A DNA stretch of 64,000 nucleotides from Paracidovorax wautersii (GTDB lineage Bacteria; Pseudomonadota; Gammaproteobacteria; Burkholderiales; Burkholderiaceae_C), in the NCBI RefSeq assembly GCF_031453675.1, contig NZ_JAVIZX010000001.1, positions 124,001-188,000 of the forward strand, written 5' to 3'. A program made the position numbers and the translations under genes. A model generated the notes under the pieces. The model worked only from the letters and a program-made list of their open reading frames with translations. It did not search any database and was not told where the DNA came from. Below, piece after piece: positions 18,788 through 29,258 of this stretch (position 1 is the stretch's first letter; every line of letters starts with the position of its first letter).

Positions 18788-19250
18788 CCGCGCCCTGATC
18801 GCCGCCACCCAGAGCGGGCTGCCGCTGGTCTCCCGCCCGTACGAGGCCATTGGCGCCATGCTGGGTGTGGGTGGCGCGCAGGTGCAGGAACGGCTGGGGC
18901 AGATGCTGCAGGACGGCCTGGTGCGCCGCATCGGCGCCGTGCCCAACCACTACCGCCTGGGCTACACGGCCAACGGCATGAGCGTCTGGGATGTGCCGGA
19001 CGAGCACATCGACGACGCCGCGCAGCGCATCGCCGCCCTGCCCGGCGTGAGCCATTGCTACCGCCGCCCGCGGCGCCTGCCCCGGTGGCCCTACAACCTG
19101 TTCGCCATGCTGCATGGGCCCACGCGCGACAGCGTGCAGGCGCAGGCCGACGAGATCGCCGCGCTGCTGGGCACCCACTGCCGGCAGCGCGACATTCTCT
19201 ATTCCACCGCCATCCTGAAAAAGACCGGGCTGCGGCTCCGGGGAGATTGA
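18768..19250 (+). CDS. nirH: NirH, siroheme decarboxylase subunit
   Basis: A 160-residue Lrp/AsnC-like protein, overlapping nirG by 20 bases. The winged helix includes QVQERLGQMLQDGLVRRIGAV, followed by NHYRLGYTANGMSVWDV, GVSHCYRRPR and WPYNLFAMLHG, matching the second (L-type) half of NirDL. Its C-terminal ILYSTAILKKTGLRLRGD is characteristic of NirH/NirL. It is part of the heme d1 pathway before NirJ. Confidence 0.9.
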   Translation: MPLSPFDRALIAATQSGLPLVSRPYEAIGAMLGVGGAQVQERLGQMLQDGLVRRIGAVPNHYRLGYTANGMSVWDVPDEHIDDAAQRIAALPGVSHCYRRPRRLPRWPYNLFAMLHGPTRDSVQAQADEIAALLGTHCRQRDILYSTAILKKTGLRLRGD

Positions 19251-19252
19251 CC

Positions 19253-20461
19253 ATGTTCCGCATCAGCCAGTACCTGCGCGAAGTGGCGCAGGCCCAAGCC
19301 ACAGGAACCTACCCGGCCGTGCGCGAGCGCCGCGCGCGGGGCCCCGTCGTCATCTGGAACCTGATCCGACGGTGCAACCTCACCTGCAAGCACTGCTACG
19401 CGCTCTCGGCCGACCACGACTACGCCGGCGAACTCAGCACGCAGGAGGTGTTCACCACCATGGACGACCTGCGCGCGTTCGGCGTTCCGGTGCTCATCCT
19501 CTCGGGCGGCGAGCCGCTCATGCGTCCCGACCTGTTCGACATCGCCGCGCGGGCGCAGGCACAGGGCTTCTACGTGGGCCTGTCCACCAACGGCACGCTG
19601 ATCGACGCGCCCATGGCCGACCGCATCGCGGCGGCCGGCTTCGACTACGTGGGCATCAGCCTGGACGGGCTCAAGGCCACGCACGACCGCTTCCGCCGGC
19701 TCAATGGCGCGTTCGACCTCAGCCTGGCCGCCATCCGCCTGCTGGCCGACCGCGGCGTGAAGGTGGGGCTGCGCTTCACGATGACCTCGCTGAACGCGCA
19801 CGACCTGCCGGCGCTGCTGGAACTGATGCGCCAGGAGGGCGCGCACAAGTTCTACTTCTCGCACCTGAACTACGCCGGCCGCGGCAACATCCACCGCGAC
19901 AAGGATGCGCAGTTCGGCGCCACGCGCCAGGCGCTCGATCTGCTGTTCGACCGCGCCTGGCAGGCCGCGCAGGAAGGGCGGGAGGAAGACTACGTCACCG
20001 GCAACAACGATGCCGACGGCGCCTATCTGCTGCAGTGGGTGCAGGCACGCATGCCGCAATGGGCCGATGCCCTGCAGGCGCGGCTGCAGGCCTGGGGCGG
20101 CAACGCCAGCGGGGTGAACGTGGCCAACATCGACAACCTGGGCCATGTGCACCCCGACACCATGTGGTGGCACCACGACCTGGGCAGCGTGCGGGAGCGG
20201 CCCTTCTCCGCCATCTGGCAGGACACGTCCGACCCGCTCATGGCCGGGCTCAAGGCCCACCCGCGGCCGGTGCAGGGCCGGTGTGCCCAGTGCCGCCACT
20301 TCGCGCTGTGCGGCGGCAACACGCGCGTGCGCGCCCAGCAGCTCACCGGCAATGCCTGGGCGGAAGACCCCGGCTGCTATTTGCGCGACGACGAGGTGTA
20401 CCTGAGCGATCCTGCCGCTGCAGCATCCACCCGCCACGCCGCCGAGGTGGCCCATGCCTGA
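19253..20461 (+). CDS. nirJ: NirJ, radical SAM heme d1 synthase component
   Basis: A 402-residue radical SAM enzyme with the cluster motif CNLTCKHC (C41, C45, C48), the SAM-binding LILSGGEPLMRPDLF, and a C-terminal SPASM-like cysteine cluster (GRCAQCRHFALCGGNTRVR). It removes the propionate side chains of didecarboxysiroheme to form the oxo groups of heme d1. It starts at ATG 19253, two bases after nirH, and ends within the nirN start. Confidence 0.96.
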   Translation: MFRISQYLREVAQAQATGTYPAVRERRARGPVVIWNLIRRCNLTCKHCYALSADHDYAGELSTQEVFTTMDDLRAFGVPVLILSGGEPLMRPDLFDIAARAQAQGFYVGLSTNGTLIDAPMADRIAAAGFDYVGISLDGLKATHDRFRRLNGAFDLSLAAIRLLADRGVKVGLRFTMTSLNAHDLPALLELMRQEGAHKFYFSHLNYAGRGNIHRDKDAQFGATRQALDLLFDRAWQAAQEGREEDYVTGNNDADGAYLLQWVQARMPQWADALQARLQAWGGNASGVNVANIDNLGHVHPDTMWWHHDLGSVRERPFSAIWQDTSDPLMAGLKAHPRPVQGRCAQCRHFALCGGNTRVRAQQLTGNAWAEDPGCYLRDDEVYLSDPAAAASTRHAAEVAHA

Positions 20462-22127
20462 GCGCCCCGCCCTCTCCTCACACCGTATGCAAGCCGCCCG
20501 CACGCTGGGCCGGCGCACCTTCAGCGCGCTCTGGCGCATCGCCCTGGCCGGCGGCCTGGTATGGATGGGCCACGATCTGGCGCGCGCGCAGCCGACACCC
20601 GCCGGCGCACCCGCCCCGCAGTCCATCGAGGCGGCGGCGCTGTACCGGCAGCACTGCGCCGTCTGCCATGCCGACCAGCGCACCGGTGCCATGGGCCCCG
20701 CGCTGCTGCCGGAGAGCCTGGAGCGCCTGCGCCCGCCAGAGGCCTTGCGCGTGATCGCCCAAGGCCGGCCCGCCACGCAGATGCCGGCGTTCGAAGGCAC
20801 GCTCTCCGCGTCGGAGATCGCGGCGCTGGCGCAGTGGGTGCGCACGCCCGTGCAGCCCGCGCCGCGCTGGGGCGACGACGACATCCGCGCGTCCCGCATC
20901 GCTTCGCCCGTCCCCGCGGACGAACCCCAGCGCCCCGTCTGGAACGCCGACCCCATGAACCTGTTCGTCGTCGTCGAGGGCGGCGACCACCATGTCTCGC
21001 TGCTCGATGGCGACCGCTTCGAGGTCATCACCCGCTTTGCCAGCCGCTATGCGCTGCATGGCGGCCCCAAGTTCACGCCGGACGGCCGCTATGTGTTCTT
21101 CGGCTCGCGCGACGGCTGGATCACCAAGTACGACCTGTGGCGGCTGCGCGTGGTGGCCGAGGTGCGGGCGGGCCTGAACATGCGCAATGTGGCTGTGAGC
21201 GGCGACGGGCGCTGGGTGATGGCGGCCAACTACTTTCCCCACACGCTGGCGCTGTTCGACGCCGACCTGAACCTGGTCAAGACCTATGCCGCTGCCACGC
21301 GGGACGGCAAGGCCACCTCGCGCGTGTCTGCCGTGTACGACGCGGCGCCGCGCAAGAGCTTCGTCGTGGCGCTCAAGGACATCGCGGAGCTGTGGGAGAT
21401 CTCGTACGACCCGGCGGCCGAGCCGATCTACGACGGGCTGGTGCACGACTACAAGATGGGCGAGGCCCTCGCCAGCCCCGGCTACCAGGGCGTGCGCCGC
21501 ACCCTGCTGGACGAGCCCCTGGACGACTTCTTCTTCGACCAGTCCTATCGCCATGCGCTGGGCGCCACCCGGCCGCGCCCGGGCGGCGACGGCCAGGCCA
21601 CCGCGCAGGTGGTGAACCTGGACATCCGCCGCAAGGTCGCCGACCTGCCGATGGCCGGCATGCCGCACCTGGGCTCGGGCATCACCTTCGCCTGGAACGG
21701 CACCACGGTGCTGGCCAGCCCGAACCTGAAGGACGGCGCCATCGACGTGATCGACATGCAGACCTGGCAGCCGGTGCGCACCATCGGCACGCCGGGGGCG
21801 GGCTTCTTCATGCGCAGCCACGAGGCCACGCCCTACGCCTGGACCGACTCGATGATGAGCCCCACGGGCAAGGACACGCTCACCATCATCGACAAGCGCA
21901 CGCTGCAGCCCGTGGCCACCGTGCGCGAGCCCGGCAAGACGCTGGCGCACATCGAATTCACGCGCGACGGCCGCTATGCGCTCGCCAGCGTGTGGGAGAT
22001 GGACGGCGCGGTGGTGGTGTACGACGCCGCCACCTTCCGCGAGGTGAAGCGTCTGCCCATGCGCAAGCCCGTGGGCAAGTACAACGTGTGGAACAAGATC
22101 ACCCGCAGCGAGGGCACATCGCATTGA
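20454..22127 (+). CDS. nirN: NirN, c-type cytochrome with a d1-binding propeller
   Basis: A 557-residue NirS paralogue. It has a signal-like N-terminus up to ARAQP, one c-type heme site CAVCH at 68-72, then the d1-type propeller (LFVVVEGGDHHVSLLDGDRF, LHGGPKFTPDGRYVFFGSRDGW, GMPHLGSGITF, KTLAHIEFTRDGRYALAS). NirN performs the final double-bond introduction in heme d1 and passes it to NirS. It overlaps nirJ by eight bases. Confidence 0.95.
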   Translation: MPERPALSSHRMQAARTLGRRTFSALWRIALAGGLVWMGHDLARAQPTPAGAPAPQSIEAAALYRQHCAVCHADQRTGAMGPALLPESLERLRPPEALRVIAQGRPATQMPAFEGTLSASEIAALAQWVRTPVQPAPRWGDDDIRASRIASPVPADEPQRPVWNADPMNLFVVVEGGDHHVSLLDGDRFEVITRFASRYALHGGPKFTPDGRYVFFGSRDGWITKYDLWRLRVVAEVRAGLNMRNVAVSGDGRWVMAANYFPHTLALFDADLNLVKTYAAATRDGKATSRVSAVYDAAPRKSFVVALKDIAELWEISYDPAAEPIYDGLVHDYKMGEALASPGYQGVRRTLLDEPLDDFFFDQSYRHALGATRPRPGGDGQATAQVVNLDIRRKVADLPMAGMPHLGSGITFAWNGTTVLASPNLKDGAIDVIDMQTWQPVRTIGTPGAGFFMRSHEATPYAWTDSMMSPTGKDTLTIIDKRTLQPVATVREPGKTLAHIEFTRDGRYALASVWEMDGAVVVYDAATFREVKRLPMRKPVGKYNVWNKITRSEGTSH

Positions 22128-22726
22128 AGGCCGCAGACCCTGAGCTCCTCTCCGGCGGGGCGGCCGCCGATGCGCCGCGCCTGCCCGGCGACCTGGTGGT
22201 GTGGCTGCTGGTGCTGGCCGAGCTGCTGACCTTCGCGATCCTGTTCGTGTCGTTCGCCGTCGCCCGCCTGCGCGAGCCGGCGCTGTTCGCCGCCGGCCAG
22301 GCCACGCTGGACCTGGGCTCCGGCGCCATCAACACGGTGCTGCTGGTCAGCGCCAGCGCCTGCGTGGTGCATGCGCTGCACGGCGTGCGCGCCGGCCGCT
22401 CCAGCCCCGGCGCCCGCTGGCTGCTGGCGGCGCTGGCCTGCGGCCTGGGCTTCCTCGTGCTCAAGAGCGTGGAGTACGTGCACAAGTGGCAGGAGGGCAT
22501 CGACGTGGCCGAGAACACGTTCTACCTGCTGTACGTGATGCTGACCGGCTTTCATTTTCTGCACGTGGTGGCGGGCTGCATCTTCTTCGCCCTGCTGTGG
22601 CCCAAGACCCGGCGCGGCGCCTATGGCCCGCACGACTGCCACGCGCTGGAGACGGCCGCCGTCTTCTGGCACATGGTGGACCTGCTGTGGATGGTGCTGT
22701 TTCCGCTGGTCTATGTGGTGCGGTGA
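22124..22726 (+). CDS. norE: NorE-like cytochrome oxidase subunit III-type protein
   Basis: A 200-residue membrane protein with five hydrophobic segments and the heme-copper oxidase subunit III pattern (LVVWLLVLAELLTFAILFVSF near the start; FHFLHVVAGCIFFALLWP; ETAAVFWHMVDLLWMVLFPLVYV at the end). NorE proteins accompany nitric oxide reductase and raise its activity. No ATG is available. The frame begins with TTG 22124, overlapping the nirN stop as TTGA, which suggests coupled initiation. Confidence 0.88.
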   Translation: MKAADPELLSGGAAADAPRLPGDLVVWLLVLAELLTFAILFVSFAVARLREPALFAAGQATLDLGSGAINTVLLVSASACVVHALHGVRAGRSSPGARWLLAALACGLGFLVLKSVEYVHKWQEGIDVAENTFYLLYVMLTGFHFLHVVAGCIFFALLWPKTRRGAYGPHDCHALETAAVFWHMVDLLWMVLFPLVYVVR

Positions 22727-22779
22727 TGGAGACGTCCCGACGGCCACCGCGCGAAGGCCGGTAGGCATGCAGACCGCCA

Positions 22780-22835
22780 TTACTATCAATTCAATAGCTG
22801 CTTGCGCTTTATCCATCAGCGCCAGAGGCCGAAAA
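22780..22835 (+). repeat. dispersed Comamonadaceae-type repeat, copy 2
   Basis: TCAATAGCTGCTTGCGC followed by TTTATCCATCAGCGCCAGAGGC. The palindrome core at 22804-22822 has GCGC arms around TTTATCCATCA. It is in the same orientation as the copy at 8485 and sits between norE and norF inside the operon. Confidence 0.75.
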
Positions 22836-22839
22836 CACC

Positions 22840-23163
22840 ATGAATGACGCATCGCCACCGGCTGTCCGCAACGCACGCCACCGGATATCCCGCACCAACG
22901 CGATCTGGCTGGCGCTGCTGCTGGCCACGGCGCTGACCTGGTGGGTGGGCGAAAGCGGCACGGCCCAGCGCGCCAGCCTGGCGTCGGCCACGGGCGTGCT
23001 GGCGCTGGCCACGCTCAAGGGCGTGCTCATCATCCAGGACTACATGGAGCTGCGGCATGCCCCCGCGCTGTGGCGTCGGCTGCTGCTGGGCTGGCTCTGG
23101 GCGGTGGTGCTGCTGGTGTGGGCGGCGACGGCCTGGCATCTGCGCAGCCTGGGAGCCCTTTGA
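22840..23163 (+). CDS. norF: NorF-like small membrane protein
   Basis: A 107-residue protein with three hydrophobic segments (AIWLALLLATALTWWVG; TGVLALATLKGVLIIQDYMELRH; RLLLGWLWAVVLLVWAATAW). This is the COX4-like (prokaryotic subunit IV) pattern of NorF. It is paired with norE, although a repeat element separates the two. A membrane accessory role for nitric oxide reductase is inferred from family and context. Confidence 0.82.
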   Translation: MNDASPPAVRNARHRISRTNAIWLALLLATALTWWVGESGTAQRASLASATGVLALATLKGVLIIQDYMELRHAPALWRRLLLGWLWAVVLLVWAATAWHLRSLGAL

Positions 23164-23209
23164 CGGGCCCCGGGCGGGAGCGCGCGCACCGTGACGGGCC
23201 GACCTGCGA

Positions 23210-23233
23210 TTTCCTTGAACCGGTTCAAGGAAA
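23210..23233. promoter_or_regulatory. Dnr/Nnr-type operator upstream of norC
   Basis: A 24-base palindrome, perfect around a CG centre, with core TTGAACCGGTTCAA at 23215-23228 and CC/GG plus TTT/AAA flanks. The same core occurs before nirS/nirE. A -41.5 placement predicts transcription starting near 23263, and GATAAG at 23254-23259 is then in the -10 position. Confidence 0.8.
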
Positions 23234-23253
23234 GAACCCGAGCGTTTTAGGAG

Positions 23254-23285
23254 GATAAGGCCCTCACGATTCAGGAGGGCTTATC
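23254..23285 (+). promoter_or_regulatory. hairpin covering the norC ribosome binding site
   Basis: GATAAG (23254-23259), a bulged G, and CCCTC (23261-23265) pair with GAGGG (23275-23279) and CTTATC (23280-23285), giving 11 pairs around a nine-base loop. The 3' arm contains the norC Shine-Dalgarno GGAGGG, seven bases before ATG 23287. The 5' arm overlaps the predicted -10 element, so only transcripts from further upstream would contain the full hairpin. Confidence 0.6.
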
Positions 23286-23286
23286 A

Positions 23287-25168
<1,882 letters not shown>

Positions 25169-25192
25169 CGCGCCAGCCCAAGGAGCCCTGCC

Positions 25193-26026
25193 ATGGACCA
25201 CAGCGACTTGCTGCAATTCGAGCCCGCCCCGGCGGCGGATGGCGCCCTGCCCTACTACGCCGCCCAGGCGCAGGAGGTGGCGCTGTTCACCCATGCATTC
25301 CAGCAGCGCCTGCCGGTGCTCATCAAGGGCCCCACGGGCTGCGGCAAGACGCGCTTCGTGGAGCACATGGCGGCCCGGCTGGGCCGGCCGCTGGTCACCG
25401 TCAGCTGCCATGACGACCTGTGCGCGGCCGACCTCGTCGGCCGCCACCTGATCGCCCCCACCGGCACCGTCTGGACGGACGGCCCCCTCACCCGCGCCGC
25501 GCGCACCGGCGCGATCTGCTACCTGGACGAGGTGGTGGAAGCCCGCAAGGACACCACCGTCATCCTGCACCCGCTGGCCGACGACCGCCGCGTGCTGCCC
25601 ATCGAGCGCACCGGCGAGCAGCTGGCCGCCGCTCCCGGCTTCATGCTGGTGGTGAGCTACAACCCCGGTTACCAGAACCTGCTCAAGAGCCTCAAGCCCA
25701 GCACGCGCCAGCGCTTCGTGGCCCTGAACTTCGGCTATCCCGGCGCCGCGGTGGAACAGGCCATCGTCGAGCGCGAGGCGGGCGTGCCCGCCGCCGTGGC
25801 GCAGCAGCTGGTGGCACTGGCCGGTGCGCTGCGCCGCCTGACCGAGCAGGATCTGGAGGAAACCGCCAGCACCCGCCTGCTGGTGATGGCCGGGCGCCTG
25901 CATGCCAGCGGCATCGGCCTGCACGCCGCCTGCCGCGCCGCCATCGTGGACGCGCTCACCGACGACGCCGACACCGCCGCGGCCCTGGATGAAGTGGTGG
26001 GCGCCGTGGTGGCACCCGCCGCCTGA
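25193..26026 (+). CDS. norQ: NorQ, MoxR-type AAA+ ATPase
   Basis: A 277-residue CbbQ/NirQ/NorQ-family ATPase. Walker A is GPTGCGKT at 46-53 and Walker B is ICYLDEVVEA. VSCHDDLCAADLVGRHL and VVSYNPGYQNLLKSLKPSTRQRF are family hallmarks. With the VWA protein NorD it inserts the FeB iron or otherwise activates NorBC. It lies 24 bases after norB and 40 bases before norD. Confidence 0.95.
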   Translation: MDHSDLLQFEPAPAADGALPYYAAQAQEVALFTHAFQQRLPVLIKGPTGCGKTRFVEHMAARLGRPLVTVSCHDDLCAADLVGRHLIAPTGTVWTDGPLTRAARTGAICYLDEVVEARKDTTVILHPLADDRRVLPIERTGEQLAAAPGFMLVVSYNPGYQNLLKSLKPSTRQRFVALNFGYPGAAVEQAIVEREAGVPAAVAQQLVALAGALRRLTEQDLEETASTRLLVMAGRLHASGIGLHAACRAAIVDALTDDADTAAALDEVVGAVVAPAA

Positions 26027-26066
26027 CGCCGCGACGCGCCCGAACAACCCGCTCAGAAAGCACGCC

Positions 26067-27899
26067 ATGGAGGAATGGGTCGGCCAGCAATGGCACCGCC
26101 TGATCACCCGCGCTGCGGACCGCCGGCACGCCGACGCCACCGTCACGCTGGAGGCCATGCGCGGCGCCATCGCCCTGCTGTTCCGTGCGGGCGGCGGCTC
26201 CGGCGGGACGCGCATCGCACCGGCCGGCGCCTCGCGCATCGGGGGCGCCCGCGGCGTGCTCCAGCGCCTGGCCGGCAGCGGCACGCACGCCACGCTGGCG
26301 CAGTGGCAGCCCGAGGTGCTGGCCCTGCCACCGCAGATCGCGGCCTTCCCCGACGCTGCGCTCAACCGCCATCTCTACCTGTGGCTGGCCGCCCTGGCCG
26401 CGCACCTGCGCCCCACGGGCGACTGGATCGGCGACAACCTGCGGGCCACACAGGCCACCCTGGCCACCTTCCCCGGCTGGCGGGCGCGGCACGCCGCGCT
26501 GGTCGCGGCGCAGTTGGCGCAACGCCCTGGCGCAGGCCTGCTGCGCGGCGCGGCGCTGGTGGCCGAGTCCGCCGTCCGCGCCGCCCTCCACGGAGAGATG
26601 GGTGGAGCGGCCTCACCCGCGGTTCGCCAGCGGGACGTGGCACCGGTCTGGCTGTGGCTCGACGCGGGCGCCGCGGCGGCAACGGGCGCCGCCGCACGCA
26701 CCGCCGCCACCGACGACGCCGGGCCCAGCGCCCCGCCCGCAGTGCAGGACGCCCAGCGCCGCCATGCCGAGCGCGTGCAGGACGAGCGCCACCAGGCGCC
26801 GCTGATCCTGTGCTTCCGGGCCGAGTCCATCCTCTCTTGGGGTGAATTCACCCGCGTCAACCGGGCCGACGAGGACGAAGACGACGGCAACGCCATCGCT
26901 GCCGCCAACGACATGGACACGCTGGCCATCGCGCAGGACGGCCGGCGCGCAGCGTCGCGTGTGCGGTTCGACCTGGACCTGCCCAGTGCCGCGCAGGACG
27001 ACGCGCCGCTCGGCCCCGGCGAACGCCATCCGGAATGGGACTTCCGCACGCAGCGCCTGCTGCCGGAGCACTGCAGCGTGCAGCGCATGGTGGCGGCCAC
27101 CGCCCCGGCATCGCCCATGCCCCCGGCCCTGCGGGTGACGGCCCGGCGCGTGCGCCGCCGGCTGGAGGCGCTGCGCGCCGCCCCTGCACGCTCCCGCCCG
27201 GGCACCGAGGGCGAAGAGATCGACCTGGACGCCTGGGTGCGGCACCACGTGCACGCCGCCCGCAACGCCCACGACGGCGAGCCGGCCGTGTTCACGCGCC
27301 GCACCCGCGCCGAACGCAGCCTGGCCACGCTGCTGCTGGCCGACCTGTCACTGTCCACCGACGCCTACGCCACGCCCGAGGCGCGGGTGATCGACGTCAT
27401 CCGCGATGCGCTGCTGGTCTTCGGCCACGCCCTGGCCGACAGCGGCGACGCCTTCGCGATGGCGGGCTTTTCCTCCGTGCGGCGCCAGCATGTGCGCATC
27501 CAGCACCTCAAGGACTTTGCCGAGCCGTGGACCGGCGCCGTCCAGGCCCGCGTGCAGGCCGTCAAGCCCGGCTACTACACCCGCATGGGCGCCGCCATCC
27601 GCCATGCCACGGCCCAGCTCGCGCGCCGACCCGAGCGGCAGCGCCTGCTGCTGATCCTGACCGACGGCAAGCCCAACGACCTGGACGTGTACGAGGGCCG
27701 CTACGGCCTGGAAGACACCCGCCATGCCGTGCAGGCCGCGCGCAGCGCCGGACTGACGCCCTTCTGCATCACCATCGACCAGGCGGCGCACGACTACCTG
27801 CCGCTGCTCTTCGGCCAGCAGGGCTATGCCCTGGTGCACCGGCCGCAGGAACTGGTGCACCGCCTGACCGGCGTCTACGCGCAGCTGACCCGGGCCTGA
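26067..27899 (+). CDS. norD: NorD, von Willebrand A-domain activator of NO reductase
   Basis: A 610-residue protein starting at ATG 26067. The C-terminal third is a VWA domain with the metal-site motif DLSLSTDAY, then AMAGFSS, MGAAIRHATAQLARRP and LILTDGKPNDLDVYEGRYGLEDT. The middle has acidic and Ala-rich stretches (DEDEDDGNAIAAANDMDTL). It partners NorQ in maturing NorBC, presumably at the cytoplasmic face. Confidence 0.94.
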   Translation: MEEWVGQQWHRLITRAADRRHADATVTLEAMRGAIALLFRAGGGSGGTRIAPAGASRIGGARGVLQRLAGSGTHATLAQWQPEVLALPPQIAAFPDAALNRHLYLWLAALAAHLRPTGDWIGDNLRATQATLATFPGWRARHAALVAAQLAQRPGAGLLRGAALVAESAVRAALHGEMGGAASPAVRQRDVAPVWLWLDAGAAAATGAAARTAATDDAGPSAPPAVQDAQRRHAERVQDERHQAPLILCFRAESILSWGEFTRVNRADEDEDDGNAIAAANDMDTLAIAQDGRRAASRVRFDLDLPSAAQDDAPLGPGERHPEWDFRTQRLLPEHCSVQRMVAATAPASPMPPALRVTARRVRRRLEALRAAPARSRPGTEGEEIDLDAWVRHHVHAARNAHDGEPAVFTRRTRAERSLATLLLADLSLSTDAYATPEARVIDVIRDALLVFGHALADSGDAFAMAGFSSVRRQHVRIQHLKDFAEPWTGAVQARVQAVKPGYYTRMGAAIRHATAQLARRPERQRLLLILTDGKPNDLDVYEGRYGLEDTRHAVQAARSAGLTPFCITIDQAAHDYLPLLFGQQGYALVHRPQELVHRLTGVYAQLTRA

Positions 27900-28085
27900 A
27901 GCGCCCGGCCGCCGCGCCTGGCGCACCGCCCCCGGCCGAAGTTCCCCCGCCGCCGGCCCGCGGATTGCGCCAAAGCAACACCACCGGCCAATCGGGCGGC
28001 TGCAGCGGCCAGGATTTGCCTTCGGTCATAAACATGCATGCAGAACTCCCTTTAAATGCAGCAGATCCCAGAGAGCCGAAAGCCC

Positions 28086-28847
28086 ATGATGGAAACCTCG
28101 CACTTCGATATTCCCCGCTACCTGTCGGCGCTGCCCCTGTTCCAGGAGATGGCGCCGGCCGAGCTGCAGCGCCTGGCCGAGGGCTGCCGCCTGCGCCGCT
28201 TCGGCCGCGGCGACAGCGTGTTCCGCGTGGGCATGCCCTGCGAGGAGTTCCATGTGACGGTGGTGGGCCAGATCAAGCTGTTCGCCCTGTCCCCGGCCGG
28301 GCAGGAAAAAGTCATCGAACTGGCCGGCCCGGGCGTCAGCTTTGCCGAGGCGCTGATGTTCACCGACAAGCCCTACATCATCAACGCGCAGGCCCTGACG
28401 GACACGCTGCTGCTGAGCGTGGGCAAGCACGCCGTGGTGCGCGAGGTGGAAAGCGAGCCGCGGTTTGCGCTGCGCATGCTGGCCGGCATCTCGCGCCGGC
28501 TCCACGGCCTGGTGCACGACGTGCAGGCCTACGCCCTGAGCTCCGGCATGGACCGGGTCATCAGCTACCTGCTCAACGACCTGCCCGAGGAAGCCGCGCC
28601 CGCCACGGCCGGCACCGCCCCCGGCGGCAGCCCGGGCCGGGCCGCGTCGGCGCCCCTTCCGCCAGCCCCCCCGCGCTGCGTGTCGCTGCCGGTGAGCAAG
28701 GCCACGCTGGCCTCGCGCCTGTCGCTCACGCCCGAATACTTCTCGCGCGTGCTGCACGACCTGGAGGCCAAGGGTCTCATCCAGATCGACAACCGCGACA
28801 TCCACATCCTGGACGCCACCGGACTGGCGCAGCACACGGTACATTGA
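28086..28847 (+). CDS. dnr: Dnr-type Crp/Fnr regulator of denitrification
   Basis: About 253 residues from the paired ATGs at 28086/28089 (an ATG at 28056 is possible). A cyclic-nucleotide-binding-like sensor domain (RLRRFGRGDSVFRVGMPCEEF; GPGVSFAEALMFTDKPYIINAQA) is followed by a dimer helix and a C-terminal helix-turn-helix (VSKATLASRLSLTPEYFSRVL). The N-terminal Cys cluster of FNR is absent, as in Dnr/Nnr NO sensors. A Pro/Ala/Gly-rich insert of about 30 residues lies between the dimer helix and the DNA-binding domain. Directly downstream of norD, it is the obvious candidate to bind the TTGAAC-N2-GTTCAA palindromes. Confidence 0.9.
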   Translation: MMETSHFDIPRYLSALPLFQEMAPAELQRLAEGCRLRRFGRGDSVFRVGMPCEEFHVTVVGQIKLFALSPAGQEKVIELAGPGVSFAEALMFTDKPYIINAQALTDTLLLSVGKHAVVREVESEPRFALRMLAGISRRLHGLVHDVQAYALSSGMDRVISYLLNDLPEEAAPATAGTAPGGSPGRAASAPLPPAPPRCVSLPVSKATLASRLSLTPEYFSRVLHDLEAKGLIQIDNRDIHILDATGLAQHTVH

Positions 28848-28904
28848 GGCGCCGGGCACGGTACCGGGGCGGACGGGGCGGGGTCTGCGCGCAGCCACTC
28901 CAGC

Positions 28905-29129
28905 CTAGGCGCGCGTGGCGGCGCAGACGGCCGGGCCTTGCAGTTCCTGGCGCCCCTTGCGGGTGATCGCCAGGACGCGTGCAACGGGTGCCGCCGCCCG
29001 CACGCCGGGCAGCAGCGCAGCCACCAGCCCCGCGGCGCGCAGCAGGCGCAGCTTGTCGATCTCCTGCGGTTCGGTGATGGAGACGGGCAGGCGGCTGCTT
29101 GACAGCCCCAGCAACAATTTCATCGGCAT
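28905..29129 (-). CDS. conserved-looking small protein of unknown function
   Basis: A 74-residue protein from ATG 29129 preceded by GGAG. It opens MPMKLLLGLSSSRLPVSIT, continues EPQEIDKLRLLRAAGLVAALL and ends with VARVLAITRKGRQEL. The LAITRKGRQEL end looks like a winged-helix wing or ribosome-associated small domain, but I do not recognise the family. It stands alone, convergent with dnr. The even, protein-like composition supports real coding. Confidence 0.55.
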   Translation of the reverse strand: MPMKLLLGLSSSRLPVSITEPQEIDKLRLLRAAGLVAALLPGVRAAAPVARVLAITRKGRQELQGPAVCAATRA

Positions 29130-29258
29130 CTCGGCGCTCCTTCCGTTCAGCAGACCGTGCCGTGGTCGGCAAGTTCCGCGCACTGGCGATCACCGAGGTC
29201 CGGGCTTTCCCCACGACGGGTGCGGCAGCGCCGGCGACCCATGCCAGAATCTGGGGCC

